Below are positions 24,180-36,711 of a stretch of DNA of 64,000 nt, one piece after another. The notes below the pieces were generated by a model that ran no database searches, was not told where the DNA came from, and saw nothing but the letters and a program-made list of their open reading frames with translations. The translations under genes and the position numbers were made by a program. The stretch comes from Tubiluchus corallicola (taxonomy: Eukaryota; Priapulida; Priapulimorpha; Priapulimorphida; Tubiluchidae). The DNA lies in contig JAQGDQ010000028.1 of assembly GCA_030141605.1 (NCBI GenBank), positions 815,501 to 879,500 of the forward strand, in the 5' to 3' direction. Every line of letters begins with the position of its first letter. Positions within the stretch are counted from its first letter, which is position 1.

Positions 24180-24870
24180 TTACACATGTATTGCCTGTAG
24201 TCACTGAGGAGGTGGATCTTGGACTGTTAGTAGATAGCAAACTAAATTTTCGCAGTCATGTCTCTAAGAATTAGAAATTACTAAGAGTAATAAGATCCTT
24301 CGGTTAATCGGTAGAACCATAACTTCCAGAAGAGCTGAGATAATTCTCCCACTATACAAATCTCTTGTTCGTCCTCATCTCGAATATGTCAGTCAGGTAT
24401 GGGACCCTTACTATCTCAAGGACATCCGTGCTCTAGAACAGGTACAAGCACAAGCTATGGACATGATCATAGGTCTTGAAGGACTCCCACACTCTCAAAA
24501 ACTGCAAAAATTAGACCTGTATCGACTCTCTGCAAGAAGACATAGGGGGGACTTATTGAAATGTTCAAGATTCTTAAGGGATTTACTGACATCAATGCAA
24601 ACCAGTTTTTTACACTCAATCGAAGCATTACACATAGGCAAAGTGTTAAATTGTACAAGCATAGGGTTAATACAGAAAAGTATCGGCATAGTTTTTCACA
24701 AGCCGAAGTAATACTGTGGAACTCAATAACAGAATCATTAGTGAGAGCAAATAATGTAAATAGTTTCAAACATGAACTTGATTTAGAACTCCGTGCAAGA
24801 AACCTCCTATTTTAATACCAGTCGGTATACTAGGAGGAGAGTAAACCAACATCGAACAACTGGACAAGGG
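24180..24870 (+). mobile_element. Decayed LINE, 3' part of reverse transcriptase ORF
   Basis: Translated fragments in shifting frames follow the C-terminal part of CR1/jockey-type LINE proteins: EEVDLGLLVDSKLNFRSHVS, RPHLEYVSQVWDPY-like sequence near 24370-24410, FKILKGFTDINANQFFTLN, and FSQAEVILWNSI...VNSFKHELD. Stops and frameshifts are frequent, so this is a dead 5'-truncated copy. It lies between SLC4A1AP and MBIP. Confidence 0.85.
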
Positions 24871-27126
24871 TGTGCCTTGAAAGCTATTCAGTGGATGAGA
24901 GATTGGTGCAAGAGACGGAAATCAGGGTTTACTAACCACGAAGGTGAGTTAGAATTTAATTAGACAGCTTTATCTTTTTTCATGGAAATAAATCATGTTT
25001 GACAAAATGTGTTTTTATTATGCAGCAAGTATAAGTTAAAATAGATGTACACAGGATAAGATATGGCAGTTAGAATACTACAAAACCTTGGGGTTAACTT
25101 AATAGAAAATCTGGTGAAAGCTATGGAATCCCTAGATAAAAGCTCGAAAGCAAATAAACGCAGCATTTCGCACGTCAAGAAATATTTCATTTTATTGAAA
25201 TTAGCTGCTTCACACACAAAGTACAGGCACACGATAGTAATACTAATAGTAATAGTTAATACACCTACCCAGCACATTCTCACTACTTCACTGGAAACTA
25301 AAGTGAAGGGCGGTATGTATATGTTTATATATAGTATTGCGACAAAATTACTAGAAAACCTTTCAAACGTACAATAAATTTCATCGAAATTTGCGCCTAA
25401 ACAAACGTCTTCCACACTTTTTCTCACTACATGTGACAAGCGATACGAAAGACCCTTTTGATATTTGCACTTGATTTTGTGTTTATTTCAAGCCCACTTT
25501 TGGTTCAGACGGTCAATTGCAACGAATTACATAGAAAAGATCTAGGTCACATTTATATGATTTACCTTGTATTTGCAGTAATATTTTATATTATATATTT
25601 ATATTCTATAAAAAATCAGTTTAGGTCACCTGACCTAATTTGGCACTCTCATCTCACAAGCTGCTGTAGATAATAATCGTACAAATCAGTTGCAGTCAGG
25701 GATACAGTCATATGATCAAAAATTAAAACATCACATTTGGAGTGGTTGTGTATAAGACAGTAGTGCTACCACTTTTCAGATGTAGTCATTTTAATAAGCC
25801 AAGCTTTCAATGTGTCATACAGCAACTCTTTTATTTAGTTAATAATTTAATTAATCAATGTTTTTCCTACTTATACTGTTTTTTCTAACCAAATTGTGTA
25901 TTGTACATGTATTGTTGGAGTGAAATAAATTCATGGGATTTCATGCACAGTTGTAGTCCTTTTTGTTAAGATTGTGCACAGGAGGATCAGCCACACATTA
26001 AAATTGGCAAGATAAAGAGTAATGTAACAATAGAAGAATTCCATCAAGGTAAGTCATGGTAAATATAATAAAATATTGTTCTCATAAAAATATAGTAACT
26101 AGAAAGCTTGGAAAAGGTCCGAGAGAAAGAAAAATGCATATGTGACAAATTAAAAAAAGTTGCTAATTGCTCTATGATCAGAAATTGGTAATCAATAAAG
26201 TGCTAAAAAATTCAAAACTTTGACAAGAATGTGCCAAAATTTTATTTTACAGCTCACAAATAAGGATGCAATCATTTGGACACAGTCTTGCTATTATTTT
26301 TAGTGCAAATATTGAAATAAGTAATGGTGTTAATAAGTATAAAATTTAATCATCCAAGTTCTCTACATACATGTATATGGATTTGTAAAATATATTAAGT
26401 GCTATAATTACGTAATAATTGCTTTTTGTAATAAATTGAATGCAAAAATGGAAGACAATTTTCCAACAGCTGAATGTATTAAAAAAATTCTGTCTAATCG
26501 TAAAAAACTAAGATATTCAAAACCAATCAAATAGTAAAACTTGCAGATGAAGAGAAGATCAGTAAATTTTCATATGCAGCGAGAAACACAAGGCTTAAAA
26601 TTTCATATCATCTGAGCTGCCTTGTAAAACTTACTCAAGAAAACTTTACGAATTCTGCTGACTAGTGGATGTAGCCTCTGGATATAGCCTTAACAAACTG
26701 AAGTGAACTCTCTCATTAAATTCAAATTTTGTACAAAATTAGCAAAAAACAAGTGACACTCAAGTAAATCACTTGGTGAAAATAAATTACATTATTTTAT
26801 GAATAAGCTTAATAATGGCTCCTTCCTCAAATAACAGATAGTGGATCGATCACTGAAATCAGGGTAGCTTCTTGCAAGCTACTTAACTTAAGAAGAATTT
26901 TCTTTTCTACTTGTCAAACATATGCTAACTCACTAAACTTTATTTTACAATTTCTTTAATCACTTTAAATATGCTGTCCTTTGCCTTTAGCCAATGGTGT
27001 GGAATGAGCATTCCAACAAGGGAGCATAATAAAGCGCATACGATTACATATACATATATATAAATGCAGCTGTAAATCATACAGCTAGCTAAGATTCATT
27101 TATGCATGTACTACATTCATTTAGCA
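24871..27126. other. AT-rich intergenic DNA between SLC4A1AP and MBIP
   Basis: Overlapping open frames on both strands at 24993-25439 show no recognisable domain. The short segment 24850-24945 ends in AAG|GTGAGT and could mimic an exon, but it directly continues the LINE tail. A TTTATT at 26939-26944 (AATAAA on the minus strand) is a reasonable MBIP polyadenylation signal. Confidence 0.4.
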
Positions 27127-30100
27127 TCAAGATGATCCAATCCGAGGGAATTTCAATTTGTTTCTAAGCTCCAAAATTCTCTTGTCTATCTCTGACAGTG
27201 TGGTGTATCGTGCAGACAAGCTAGTTGTCAATCGTCGGTTCTTTTTCTTCCACTTCTGCTTTTTTGTCTGTCCAAATAATGTAAAAATGTTAGAACAACT
27301 TCAGTGATCTGTGTTGATACTTGATAGTATTAGATGTTGGTGTCAAAAATAAATTACGATTTAGGATACTGATACTAAACAATTAGAAAACTGAGAGTAT
27401 AGAAATATTTTTACTTAATTTTAGTACAGATCAGAGAAAATTTCAAAATTAGACAACGAGCAAAATCTAAATTCTCAAAAGTTCACTTTTTATTTCATTA
27501 GATTTGTGATGCGTTGTCACTAACAATAGTTATGCAGATAGTGCAAAATGTTACATCAAAAATTAATTCCGAAAATTCAATATATATATATATGTATATA
27601 GTTGCTTGATAACAGTCATAAACATACAGGCACTTAAACTCTTTTAGATATCCTACCATTATTACAAATTCCATCACATATATTACCAATCTGTCATTGT
27701 AAATTGTAGGGTTAATGCAGATTGAATAAATAAAATCAAATTTCGTACCAAAATCTGGGTGTATTCCGGTGACATCCCTTCTAGATATAATATTCTGTCT
27801 TCAAGTGCTTTCAAACGTCGATGTACACTGAGAGATGAAGGAGAAGCTAAGAATAAAAACAAAAATTACACCCATATCAATGTGGTTTATATTCGACATC
27901 TAGCCATGAAGACACTACAAAGTGCAAAGTGGAACACAAAAGAATTTCGGTGAAAAAAATAGCTGATTGATCACTTAGCAGCTGAAGTTAAGTAATGCCA
28001 AATCCGGTCAGTAAAGAGATGGATTACTGCTAGGAAAGTCTGCTTCTGAGCGGTTTCAACATTCTGGCCATTTACCTCAACATAAGAAACTATGTGGCAT
28101 TCAACCTTGTGGGACATGGTTAAGACACAGCTGCCGATTCAGACCTTAGAGAAACAACCCTTAATAACGAACTAGATTCTAGTTGTGCCACACCATCTAC
28201 TACAACAAATTATGAAATAGTCATTGCAGTTGAGCGCTAAATACTAGCTTACAAAATGTTGATCTATTCTAAAAAATGTAAAATAATCTCAAACAAAATT
28301 CAAATGTACGGTGTAAAAACACTACTTACAAGGCAGTTTAAGATGAGCTTCCATGCTGACAAGTCTTTCGTCTACATCACTTGGCAATGAACCTTGTTGT
28401 GATGTCTGACTACAATCGGAATTTTTCTTGGAACCCGCCGATCCCTTCAATGTGATCCCTTCAGCACCCATTTGATGTGGTCCGGAAGTATTCTCAACTT
28501 TAGAAACTAGGAAAACAGAAACAGTACCAACAATAAAATAACTATTATTAAAACATACAGATGATGTGTGATCAAATTGCGGAAAACTTTACTGGCACAA
28601 AAGCGAAAGCAAAAATGAAAATGTAAGTAGCCAACTTTTTACATTTTTCATCTAACCAAACATGTTGTTGATCTTTGCTGTATTAAATATTTGCAACATA
28701 TCTAAGAAATTCAGTGTATGCATAAATCTTAACATTTTTTGTATGGGTAACACTAGTGACAACGACAGTTTGACAGGCCATGCTGTTGCCATAGTGAAAG
28801 TTTGTTTGTTGCTAATCCCGAAAGCAGGTGTAATGATCATTTGACAAGTACCTAGACAGCAATTCCACGGTCTCTGATTCATTCCTTTATAAGTAACTGT
28901 AATGCATTGCTGTTCAATGTTTCAAAAAACTCTATAAACAAATTACAAAAGATTCAAAATTGTGCAACTAGAGTGATCATGTATTTGCGCAAGTATGATC
29001 ACATAACTCCAACATTACAGGCCCTACACGGGCTTGCGGTGCGATCTAGAATCAATTTCAAAATTGCTAAGCTGGCATTTAAATGTTAAAATGGTCAAGC
29101 CCCGTGCTATCTTGCAGAACTGATTAGCATTTACACGCCATCCAGAAACTTAAGATCCTACAATAAAAATTTACTTCTTGTGCCTAGGACACAAACAAAA
29201 ACTTTAGGTATGCGTGCTTTTTCAAATGCCGCTCCAACTGTTTGGAACAGTCTTCCACTGAATAGTAGAAGCTGCGATAATACATGTATAACTACATTTA
29301 AAAAATTGCCCAAGACATGTCTTTTTAAATTAGAATATGGGCATTGAATTGGATTTTAATTTTGCCTACATTTTGCTAACTAGATTTTATATTGAATTTG
29401 GAACTTAAATTTTTAAGGCTATTTTTATAGTGTGTAAAGTTCTATGATTTATTTTAGACTTTGTAAGACCTTTGGTTGTAAAGCGCAACTTTATATATTT
29501 GGTGTGCTATATATATTTTATGCGATAATAATAATAATACTCATTAGTTTCCAAATCATGAATATCAAGCTACTGTTTTAAATACTTAAAAAAATTGCCA
29601 CTGCTGGTGCTTCACCTTTTCAGTGACTGCACATTTAAAGAAACACTCACAAAAACTGTTTTAACATGAAATGTACATTGGTAATTTAGTGTAACCCATG
29701 CATACCTTTCAAGTGACTTTTCTGTCCAGACCGCGGCACAAAAGTTGCCAAGGTTCTTGCGCAGCTGTCGTCTGGCAAAAACAAAAGAGAAAACATGTCA
29801 TTCACCCCATCCTTTAACACATGAACCTCTTATCAACTTAACTGCAATATGTCATCAGTTTTCAACCATTAGAACAAAGCTGTAAGCAACACAACTGTGC
29901 AAAAAAGTGTATCACTAACAAACCACAGAAATCAAACATTATAATTTAAATGGCACAATGACTGAAAGAAGTACAATTTTGTAACTTCATATATTTCTTT
30001 AATTTTCATTTTTTTATTAAGAATTTCTGGGCAAACCCAGATAGTATACAACTATAAGTAATTAGAAAGCAAAGTAAACTTAATGATACATTTTACAAGT

Positions 30101-30425
30101 AGTTCCATTTTAAATGTTAATTTTGTAAAATAAACCAAACAGGAATATCTACAGTCAAATTACATTTCTTGAAATTATCTTTTCCTTCTTTAGCGATTAT
30201 TGAGAGCAACAAATATTATATAAGACAGCAATTGCTATCAAAATGGCAAATGCCATACCTTTCTCATATCCACCAATAATGCCACAAAATTCCCTTTTGT
30301 TACTTAAGTTAATTTCTGTTCTTTTTCTGTCCATAAATGCCTGTATCCTTCTGTCAATTTCTTTCTGGTCAGCCATGATCTGTACACAAACAGAATCCAT
30401 GTAACATTCATCATCAACTGCCATT
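27127..30425 (-). CDS. MBIP: MAP3K12-binding inhibitory protein 1 (MBIP), five exons seen, 5' end uncertain
   Basis: Exons on the minus strand, 5' to 3': 30425-30259, 29771-29706, 28506-28330, 27846-27749, 27267-27127 (stop TGA 27127-27129). All phases match, giving 215 aa from the ATG at 30424. Family signatures are KEIDRRIQAFMDRKRTEIN, REFC, DSCARTLATFVPRSGQKSHLK, VSKVENTSGPHQMGAEGI, DERLVSMEAHLKL, RRLKALEDRILYLEGMSPEY and a final LSEIDKRILELRNKL. MBIP is a small coiled-coil/leucine-zipper nuclear protein, a subunit of the ATAC histone acetyltransferase complex that also restrains the kinase DLK (MAP3K12). Vertebrate MBIP is about 340 aa, so roughly 100 N-terminal residues are either absent here or coded by exons upstream that I could not prove. 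The first listed exon has one base before its ATG after a good acceptor (TTTGCAG), which implies at least one 5' exon. Introns hold LINE pieces. Confidence 0.9.
28855..29540 (+). mobile_element. 5'-truncated CR1/L2-type LINE with 3' end, in MBIP intron
   Basis: The translation follows the conserved C-terminal block of CR1/L2-group LINEs: NCNALLFNVSKNSINKLQKI, QNCATRVI, HITPTLQALHGLAVRSRINF KI, FKC, NGQAPCYLAELI, YTPSRNLRS, FSNAAPTVWNSLP. The 3' UTR has the group's typical GGTTGTAAAGCGCAACTTTATAT-like tail and ends in a short (ATA)n run at about 29521-29536. An in-frame TAA after FKC and other damage make it inactive. It lies antisense to MBIP. Confidence 0.9.
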
Positions 30426-32747
30426 CTGCAAACAATGCAATTATTATGTTACAATAAACATTATAAACCAACATTTAGAAATAAAACAGCATCATCTGAA
30501 AAATCTCAAAGGTTAGAAAAATTGTAAAAAGCATAGCTGAGTATATGTATCCAGCAAAATAGGCATACAAAAATGTAAGAATGATGTTGGCTAGTTGACT
30601 TTTGTGCATTAAAGCAATACTATTTAAACAAGTACTAAAAGTTTTTTCAATAGACAATATAATTAACTTTACACAATTTATAATTCATAGCACAAATAAT
30701 TTTTGTCTACAAAAAGTTGTAAAAAACTGTATGTTGAGAGCGGAGTATGACACTAGTGGAAGTAGGACAATTGCCGTACATGGGCTAGCCCAAGTAGGGT
30801 GCATCATACATGGGCTGCCCAAGTAGGACGAAGAGACAGTTCACAAACTGAGTCATTAATCGTACTGGCAGCGCCCATTGTCCTTGTTTATTTAATAATA
30901 ATAATTGAAAATGTCAATACACGTTGAATAATTTATTATACATCTGATAAAATAAAAGAATCTTATTTTGAGCTATTCGAACAAGCATTAAATTTGGCTT
31001 CAAGATAAATCTTTTTGAAGTGAAATAAGCTTGCTTTTTAGGTGATTCCAATGGTTAAGGCACGTCATTTTTTATTTTGCCTCTTTTCACAGATAGGTGA
31101 TTCATTTCACTACGTGAACAAATTGTGTGTTTTTGATCTTGCAAACTGGCACTTTTTACTGATGTCAGTTTGCTCGCCGATTTGGTGAATAGGATCGTGT
31201 GTATCGACGGTATGATGTCAAACTGATGGCAACTCAGCCAACAGCCAACAAGCAGAATTTTTAATAAAATGAAAAAACTTTCACAGAATTTTTAAAAATT
31301 TTACAAAATTCTTGAGGTAAAGTTAAAAGAGTGAGAGAAATTGCCAGAGCCCTACTTGGGCTGCCCATGTACAATATTGGTTTTTCGCACATTTAGCTCA
31401 AGTGTCCTCTCTGCGCCCTACACTGTAAATTGCAGTAACTCTATAAAAGTTAAAACTCCACTGCAAACAGGGTATCTAGCTTGTAAACTGCTGTTTTTAG
31501 GCCACGAAGTAGCAACTACTAAATGACATGGGAGGAGTGTCCAAATTCTTTCTAAGAAGCTGGAAATGTTGAATGTTGGTGGTGAACATTATAGAGTCTT
31601 GAAGTTTTGAATAATATACTTCTAAAAAGCCTTTGACGACATACTAGAAGTTTTGGGTGCACATGGTCAGTATACATGCCACAACTCGCTACTGGTGATG
31701 GTATTAGAGCTTATGAAAAGAGGTGAAACAAGTAAAACAAACATGGTGGGTGCGGGCTAAAAACACAGTTAGATTTACAGACAGGTTAGGTGGGATAGCA
31801 CCCTCATGGTAGAAACAGCAGTGGGTGCTAGCGCTCAGAAGTGATTTCTCTGATATCTGGTGGAAGTTTGTTCCACAAACGTTTTTTGCTCTGGGGTAGG
31901 AGTATAAATAAATATTGACTCTTGCTGATGGCCGAACAAATTTGTTGTTATCTGTGAGAGATGGGGTAAGTTGGTAAATTTACACCTATCCTGATGCACT
32001 ATATCATGAAAGACGTTTAGTATCGTTTGCTGACGTCTAATTTTTAGTCTTTCCCACCCAAGTTCGGAGATCATCCTAGATACTTCAGCATTTCTGCCAT
32101 ATTCATTTCATACAAATCATGCTGCATTTCACTGGACTTGCTCGATGCGCTTGATGTCAGTGATTGTGTATGGGTTCCAGGCTGCAATACCATATTCTAG
32201 TTTGGGTCTGATCAGGCTCTTTCTTTGACTTGATGACATGTGCTGTGAATGACATTGTGTCCTGGTTGCACGAGTGGCAATTTCCTGGCAGTGCTCACCC
32301 CAACAAAGATTTGTGCTGACGGTAATGCCCAGGTATGGGTGTGAAGGAACATGCTCTAGGATTTTGTCTCCCATGCTGTAAGGAAAGTAATTTGGGTTTT
32401 TCTTGAGAAAAAGATAGGATTTTGCATTTATCAATGTCAAAGTCTAGGTGCTAGATGCAAAACTTGAGGTTAAAGGAGTTTATAATATTCCATACATCTC
32501 CGTACTGACTTCAACAGAAGCTGCACTTTTTCACGTTAGTTTTTCATAACACTATCAATTATTATCTCATTACACCCTTGATATTGCGTATTCGCTGTTT
32601 GGGATTACGGTATCAGCAGCCTTGATAAACAAGGTTTTCCTTGTGCCAGATGACTTGCTAAAATATTGCGATAGTCGCCTAATATTACAAAATCTATAAA
32701 ACCTCAGAGCAAAAAATAAACACACGTAGTACTAATAAAATTCGTAC
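30426..32747. other. Region upstream of the first clear MBIP exon, with LINE debris
   Basis: No convincing MBIP N-terminal exon was found, apart from the tiny candidate at 32748-32761. A CCCAAGTAGG / GGGCTNGCCCAAGTAGG motif recurs around 30780-30830 and, inverted, near 31350-31375, hinting at another small dispersed repeat. A LINE fragment occupies about 31780-32460. Confidence 0.4.
31780..32460 (-). mobile_element. Decayed LINE reverse transcriptase C-terminal fragment
   Basis: Minus-strand frames give INAKSYLFLKKNPNYFPYSM, HVPSHPYLGITVSTNLCWGEH, IRPKLEYGIAAWNPY, DIKRIEQVQ, then LGWERLKIRRQQTILNVFHDIV. These match the order LGVTISSDLSW..H / RPxLEYA..VWDPY / IERVQR / LxxRR of jockey/CR1-type LINE ORF2. 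Frames are broken near 32130 and 32080. The element is 5' truncated. Confidence 0.85.
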
Positions 32748-32761
32748 GTTGCTTCGTTCAT
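32748..32761 (-). other. Candidate first coding exon of MBIP (tentative)
   Basis: On the minus strand, ATGAACGAAGCAAC is followed directly by GTACGA, the same donor hexamer used by the fourth of the five MBIP exons seen (27743-27748). It ends in phase 2, which is exactly what the single extra base at the start of the 30425 exon requires (AC+A gives Thr). It would place the MBIP start about 135 bases from the CCS start, in divergent orientation. The phase match alone has a one-in-three chance of occurring at random, so this is a guess to be tested with transcripts. Confidence 0.25.
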
Positions 32762-32845
32762 TGTTTCCGCGGTGTGCGCTCTATCAGGTTAGATAGGCAC
32801 AAATAAATGTCACAATCACAATGTAATGAAAGTACTGTACATGTA

Positions 32846-32863
32846 CACGTGCTTGGTCACGTG
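32846..32863. promoter_or_regulatory. Two CACGTG E-boxes just upstream of CCS
   Basis: CACGTG occurs at 32846-32851 and again at 32858-32863. The second sits in GGTCACGTGA, the extended form favoured by USF/MITF-TFE type bHLH-zip factors. They are 33-50 bases upstream of the CCS ATG. No TATA box is apparent. Function is inferred from sequence only. Confidence 0.45.
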
Positions 32864-32895
32864 ATTTTCCTGATGCTTAGTAGTAAACAGCAGGC

Positions 32896-35800
32896 ATGGC
32901 GTCAACGCAGGTAACTATATTTTTGTTAGGTTTTGATAAAATTCCATTAATTTTTATACAATTCTTTGTGTTATTTAATTTTAACCGTTACTTTGTAACT
33001 TTTATTTTGAGGGCTGTATTTGTTGAAATTAAACACTTCAACGACAAACAGGAAGCAGTGCTTAAACCTGCTTATACACGCAATAAATTTTGTATTAGTC
33101 TCGTAATTTATTCAATATTATACTGATTTATTCGTTTCATTTTTGTGTTTTGTGTTTCATCCAGGTTGAATTAGCAGTGCAAATGAATTGCCAGGGATGT
33201 GCTGATGATTTACGCAACGTAATATCATCTACAAAAGGAATTCAATCGCTGGACATCAATGTTTCGCAGGAAACTGTAGTTGTAGAAACGACCTTACGAG
33301 CTGATGAAATTAAGTCTCTTATTGAATCTACAGGACGAAGAGCAGTTATAAAAGGCCAAGGGACAGGTAAAATTTAGAGAAGGTTATTGTGATGTGCGTC
33401 ATTAGGATAACAAAATCTAAGTTTAATATCCTCACTGCTGAAGTGTGGTTCACTGCAATTTAAAATCAAACTAAAGCCTCGCTATAATATAAGCTTTTAA
33501 AACCTAAAATCCTACTCTCATTCCGAATATTCAATTTATTTCGTAATCAGCATATCACTGTAATCAGCATTACTTGTCGGTTCAAAAGCTCTTAGGAGCT
33601 TATGTTTTTATTTGTACAAACACATGCCGACTTTAAATAAAGATTATCACTACTATATTTTACTATAAAACAGTGGAGAAGTATGAGAGAATTTTCAACA
33701 TGTGGTACTATAGCAACGTCTGCTGTTTCAGGTGTCAACCATCTCGGTGCAGCTGTATGCATGATATCTGGTCACTATAATGATGTCATTGGTGTTATTC
33801 GAATGACTCAAACCAGCATGGCTACCTGTGTTATTGAAGGAACAGTTGATGGGTTACGTGAGGGAAAGCACGGATTTCACATACATGAGTTTGGTGACAT
33901 TTCTTCTGGGCCTAACAGGTATGATTTGAAAACTTCTTTGCTACTTTAGATGAAAGACAAAGTACCTTCCTTTTTATGTGAATAAAGGCAGTTTTGTGTG
34001 CCTTGCATAGGATGTAAGATGTTTGTGATAATAAAGAGTTTTGTTAAAGGACTTATGTTAAAGATTTTAATATGTTTCAGCCAGCTAAGAGCTGTTTAGA
34101 CTGGGTGAACTTCTGCCAGATTCTTGTTACTTGTAGTAAAAAACTTTCACTACATCAGCGATTGTTGAAAATGTGCCTGGCCCAGATAGATTTATGCCAT
34201 AGCTCAGGTGACTGACTAATTTGCAAGCTCAGCTAAGTTATTAATGTAGATAGGTATAATGTTGTATTAGTCATTACCTGATGCCATTATTGTGTTTCCT
34301 TATGTTATTGAAGCAATTGCTGCTAATAATATGTGGAGATAGCATGACATCGCAGATACATGGGCTTGGATATAGTGAATTAAAATTTTTGCTCAACTAT
34401 GTCTGGAGAGTTCAATGTGTTTATATAATACATATATAAATGCCTTCTACTGTTGACAACTCTTTTTTCATACTTATTTAATATGATGTACGTGTTTTGT
34501 AATTATAATTTGTTATTTGCTTGTATTTTAATAATTGTGTTACTGTGTAATTGTATAATTGTTGTATACTTGTAATTTTGTTCTTGTCACTCATCATTTG
34601 CACCTGCATTGTATTATGTTATTTTCTACATGCACTTTGTATCGTTTACTAATATGTACTGTGCCATTCCAGTATGTAATAAACAATAATAACAAATTAC
34701 TGGCAGTGACTTCCATCATAACTTACTATTTAGTGTTTATTTTTGTGCATATAAATTTACAAGAATAAGTTTGTTTTTTATTTTTTTCAGTTGCGGCGAC
34801 CATTTTAATCCACACAGTGTCTCCCATGGCAGCAGGACGGATAGCATACGAGTAAATTTTTTTGTAATTTTACCCACACGTGTTTAATATTGTGTGTTGA
34901 CTGATTAAAATCGATTGATTACTAACATTCACTTAATAAAGCAAATGCAAACAACAAATTTTATTATGTCTGTGTCACAGAACAGACTTTTCAGGTATAA
35001 CAAATTAAGAGAAAGGTAAAAATTGGTATGTTTATTTTCTCAGTAAACTGTGACAGAAATTTAGCAGAAGCTGAGCTGCCTGATTGGTCAACCCACTGTT
35101 CCAAGTTACTGTGATCAATTTCGTTTGCTACCTAATTTATAATCAGCTAAATGTCATCACAAGCTAAAAGCTTAAGCCTTAAGATATACCAGGCAACATT
35201 GGTAACGTTCGATAAATTCGGTAATGTTGACGTAAATTGTCGAGTGTAGAAGCAAAAGGTGAAATTTGAAAAATTTTATTTGTTCCAAATGTATTGTTAC
35301 TGGCAATCAGCAAATTTGTGTTTTGCCTTCCAAATGTGGTGCCTATCAGTTTTACTATGTATTATACAATATGCTAAAATAAATGCTGTCAAGGCAGTAA
35401 TTACATTAACTTGCTAGTAAATTCAAGAAACTGCTGCTGCGTGCTTTGATAACCAAAATTTGCTGTAGCATGTGGGAGACTTGGGCAACATCGAAGCAAA
35501 TGCAAATGGGAGAGCAACTTTCCGTTTTTCTGACGAGAAAGTCAAAGTTTGGGATGTTATTGGGCGATCAATGGTAGTCTCGGTAAATGAAGATGACCTT
35601 GGCTATGGGAAGGATGAAAGTTCAAAAGTGGATGGACATTCTGGATCAGGGTAGGGTACAACTGTATCATAATTTATATTTAAAATGTTTGCGTGGGCAG
35701 TTATATGCATTCAATTCCATTCGTGCAACTAAGTGTATTATGTACGTCTTCGTCACACAGTACATGTGGTCATGTTCTCTCAGCTTTAGCTTTTCTTAGC

Positions 35801-36711
35801 TTTTGTATAGCTTATTGAATTTAAGTTGGTCTTGTTGCTTAATGGTTGTGAGTTGCTTCACTTGCATGTCACCCTTGTTTATTAGAATTGCAATGATTTC
35901 CTAAAAATTTAAATTAGAACTCTATTCATCAAAAGTTGACTGTTTGTCATACTCAGTGAAATAAACTAGCACTTGTCAGTCACTAAATGAAGAGGAGACA
36001 AAAAGCAAATACTAAAATTTTCAAATTTTTCAACAGTTTCAGGGATGTAGGAAGCAAGGGGGACAGGGGGCATGTACCCACCTCCCAGTATTGGGAGGTG
36101 CACATCACATTCTCCTAGTAAGTCATTTAATGCTAAAAGGATTAGTGAATTTAAAATAACTGTTATATTTCAGATAACAGTTTCATAGTAACTGTGGAGT
36201 TATACTTGCTTATGAGCTTTACACTGTAATTGCACCTTTATAATCTGCAGTTTAACTACTTATTAACAATAAGTAAATTTTTAGTTGCATAGCATTAGCA
36301 AAGCGTTTGCAAAGTTGCTGTAGTTATAAAATGCTGAATAAAACTTATAACATAATATTCATTATCTTACTAGCAGCTTGATTCTAACATTGTTAGCACA
36401 ACTGTGTTAATTTAACTCGTGTCCAAAATTTTGGTTGTGTCAACCCTTTTCATCGATGTCCCAGGCCTCTCTTTGGCATTTAACCCCCACCCCACCCTGA
36501 GGCTACAGGCTTGAGTTTACGATTGCGTCTTGTACTTATTTCCACATACTCTTGCAGGTTGGCATGTGGGATCATCGCTCGGTCGGCAGGTTTATTCCAG
36601 AACGCTAAAGTTGTCTGTGCCTGTGATGGAGTCAGCTTATGGGATGAAAGAGATGTGCCATTAGCCGGACCAGGTCGGCAGTCACGCAAAGTGCATGCAG
36701 CTGCATTATGA
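32896..36711 (+). CDS. CCS: Copper chaperone for superoxide dismutase
   Basis: Exons are 32896-32910, 33165-33366, 33732-33918, 34791-34851, 35469-35650 and 36558-36711 (TGA 36709-36711). All junctions are GT/AG and in phase, totalling 801 bases (266 aa, against 274 in human). CCS delivers Cu(I) to SOD1 and forms its disulfide in the cytosol. Domain I (about residues 6-72) is an HMA fold with the copper site MNCQGC (C14, C17). Domain II (about 73-215) is SOD-like with [24 protein letters not shown] and KVWDVIGRS. Domain III has the SOD-conserved [10 protein letters not shown] and the CxC copper-transfer motif CAC (C236, C238). The first exon encodes only MASTQ, as usual for a short leader before the HMA domain. 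Nothing is broken. The gene is divergent from MBIP. An AATAAA at about 37189 is a possible poly(A) signal. Confidence 0.97.
34430..34700 (+). repeat. Possible LINE 3' tail in CCS intron 3
   Basis: This is a T-rich block with repeated TGTATAATTGT/TTGTATACTTGT-like words, ending in GTAATAAACAATAATAACAA. The layout (3' UTR-like, AATAAA-like, then short AAT units) resembles the 3' ends of CR1/L2-type elements. There is no coding evidence, so the call is weak. Confidence 0.25.
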
